The notes under the pieces are model-generated. The model ran no database searches, had not been told where the DNA came from, and saw nothing but the letters and a program-made list of their open reading frames with translations. The translations under genes and the position numbers were made by a program. A DNA stretch of 5,639 nt from Allobosea sp. (GTDB lineage: Bacteria > Pseudomonadota > Alphaproteobacteria > Rhizobiales > Beijerinckiaceae). Each line of letters starts with the position of its first letter. Position 1 is the stretch's first letter. The DNA is taken from positions 1 to 5,639 of the forward strand of contig JAKFWE010000451.1 in the NCBI GenBank assembly GCA_021732895.1, read 5' to 3'. Positions 4,702 to 5,639 of this stretch are shown here, piece by piece.

Positions 4702-4705
4702 CGAG

Positions 4706-5639
<934 letters not shown>

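Noticed and set aside
4600..4705. Leucine attenuator before leuB
   Set aside because: No short leader frame with a run of Leu codons and no alternative terminator/antiterminator pair is visible; the CTG run at 4721-4732 is inside leuB itself.

Overview
The window is strongly GC-rich and every supported gene lies on the + strand. Codon use, the MCR-initiated RHH_4 ribbon-helix-helix protein, the RIME-like palindromic repeats and the type of leuB point to an alphaproteobacterium, most likely of the order Hyphomicrobiales (a Bosea- or Methylobacterium-like genome is a guess, not shown).

Layout: (1) 1-161, the 3' end of a gene whose last 52 residues look like the peptidoglycan-binding tail of a lytic murein transglycosylase. 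(2) 171-560, a RidA/YjgF-family protein in which the usual catalytic arginine is alanine. (3) 664-990, a small ribbon-helix-helix protein whose ribosome binding site is buried in a strong hairpin (620-663). (4) 991-1112, an AT-rich island with an 18-bp palindrome over a TATACT-like hexamer, the probable control region of the next operon. (5) 1113-4144, a four-gene operon: an exported monoheme cytochrome c (TTG start), a glyoxalase-I-like VOC protein (GTG start), a Tat-exported small subunit of the gluconate 2-dehydrogenase subunit 3 family, and a GMC-family FAD dehydrogenase large subunit. (6) 4145-4705, about 560 bases without a convincing gene: a terminator-like hairpin just after the operon, then a cluster of palindromes (4361-4559) that looks like two REP/RIME-type elements in opposite orientation, then a leader hairpin. 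(7) 4706 to the end, leuB (3-isopropylmalate dehydrogenase), cut by the window edge.

The operon is the main biological unit. The large subunit would oxidise an alcohol or sugar with FAD. It has no signal of its own and would be carried through the Tat system by the small subunit. Electrons would pass, perhaps through a cysteine-cluster Fe-S centre, to the monoheme cytochrome c and on to the respiratory chain. The VOC protein has no export signal and keeps all four glyoxalase I metal ligands, so it may process a reactive product in the cytoplasm. The substrate cannot be read from sequence alone; sugars or glucosides (as in glucoside 3-dehydrogenases) and other alcohols are all possible. The flanking genes (transglycosylase, RidA, RHH, leuB) look like ordinary chromosomal genes with no evident link to it.
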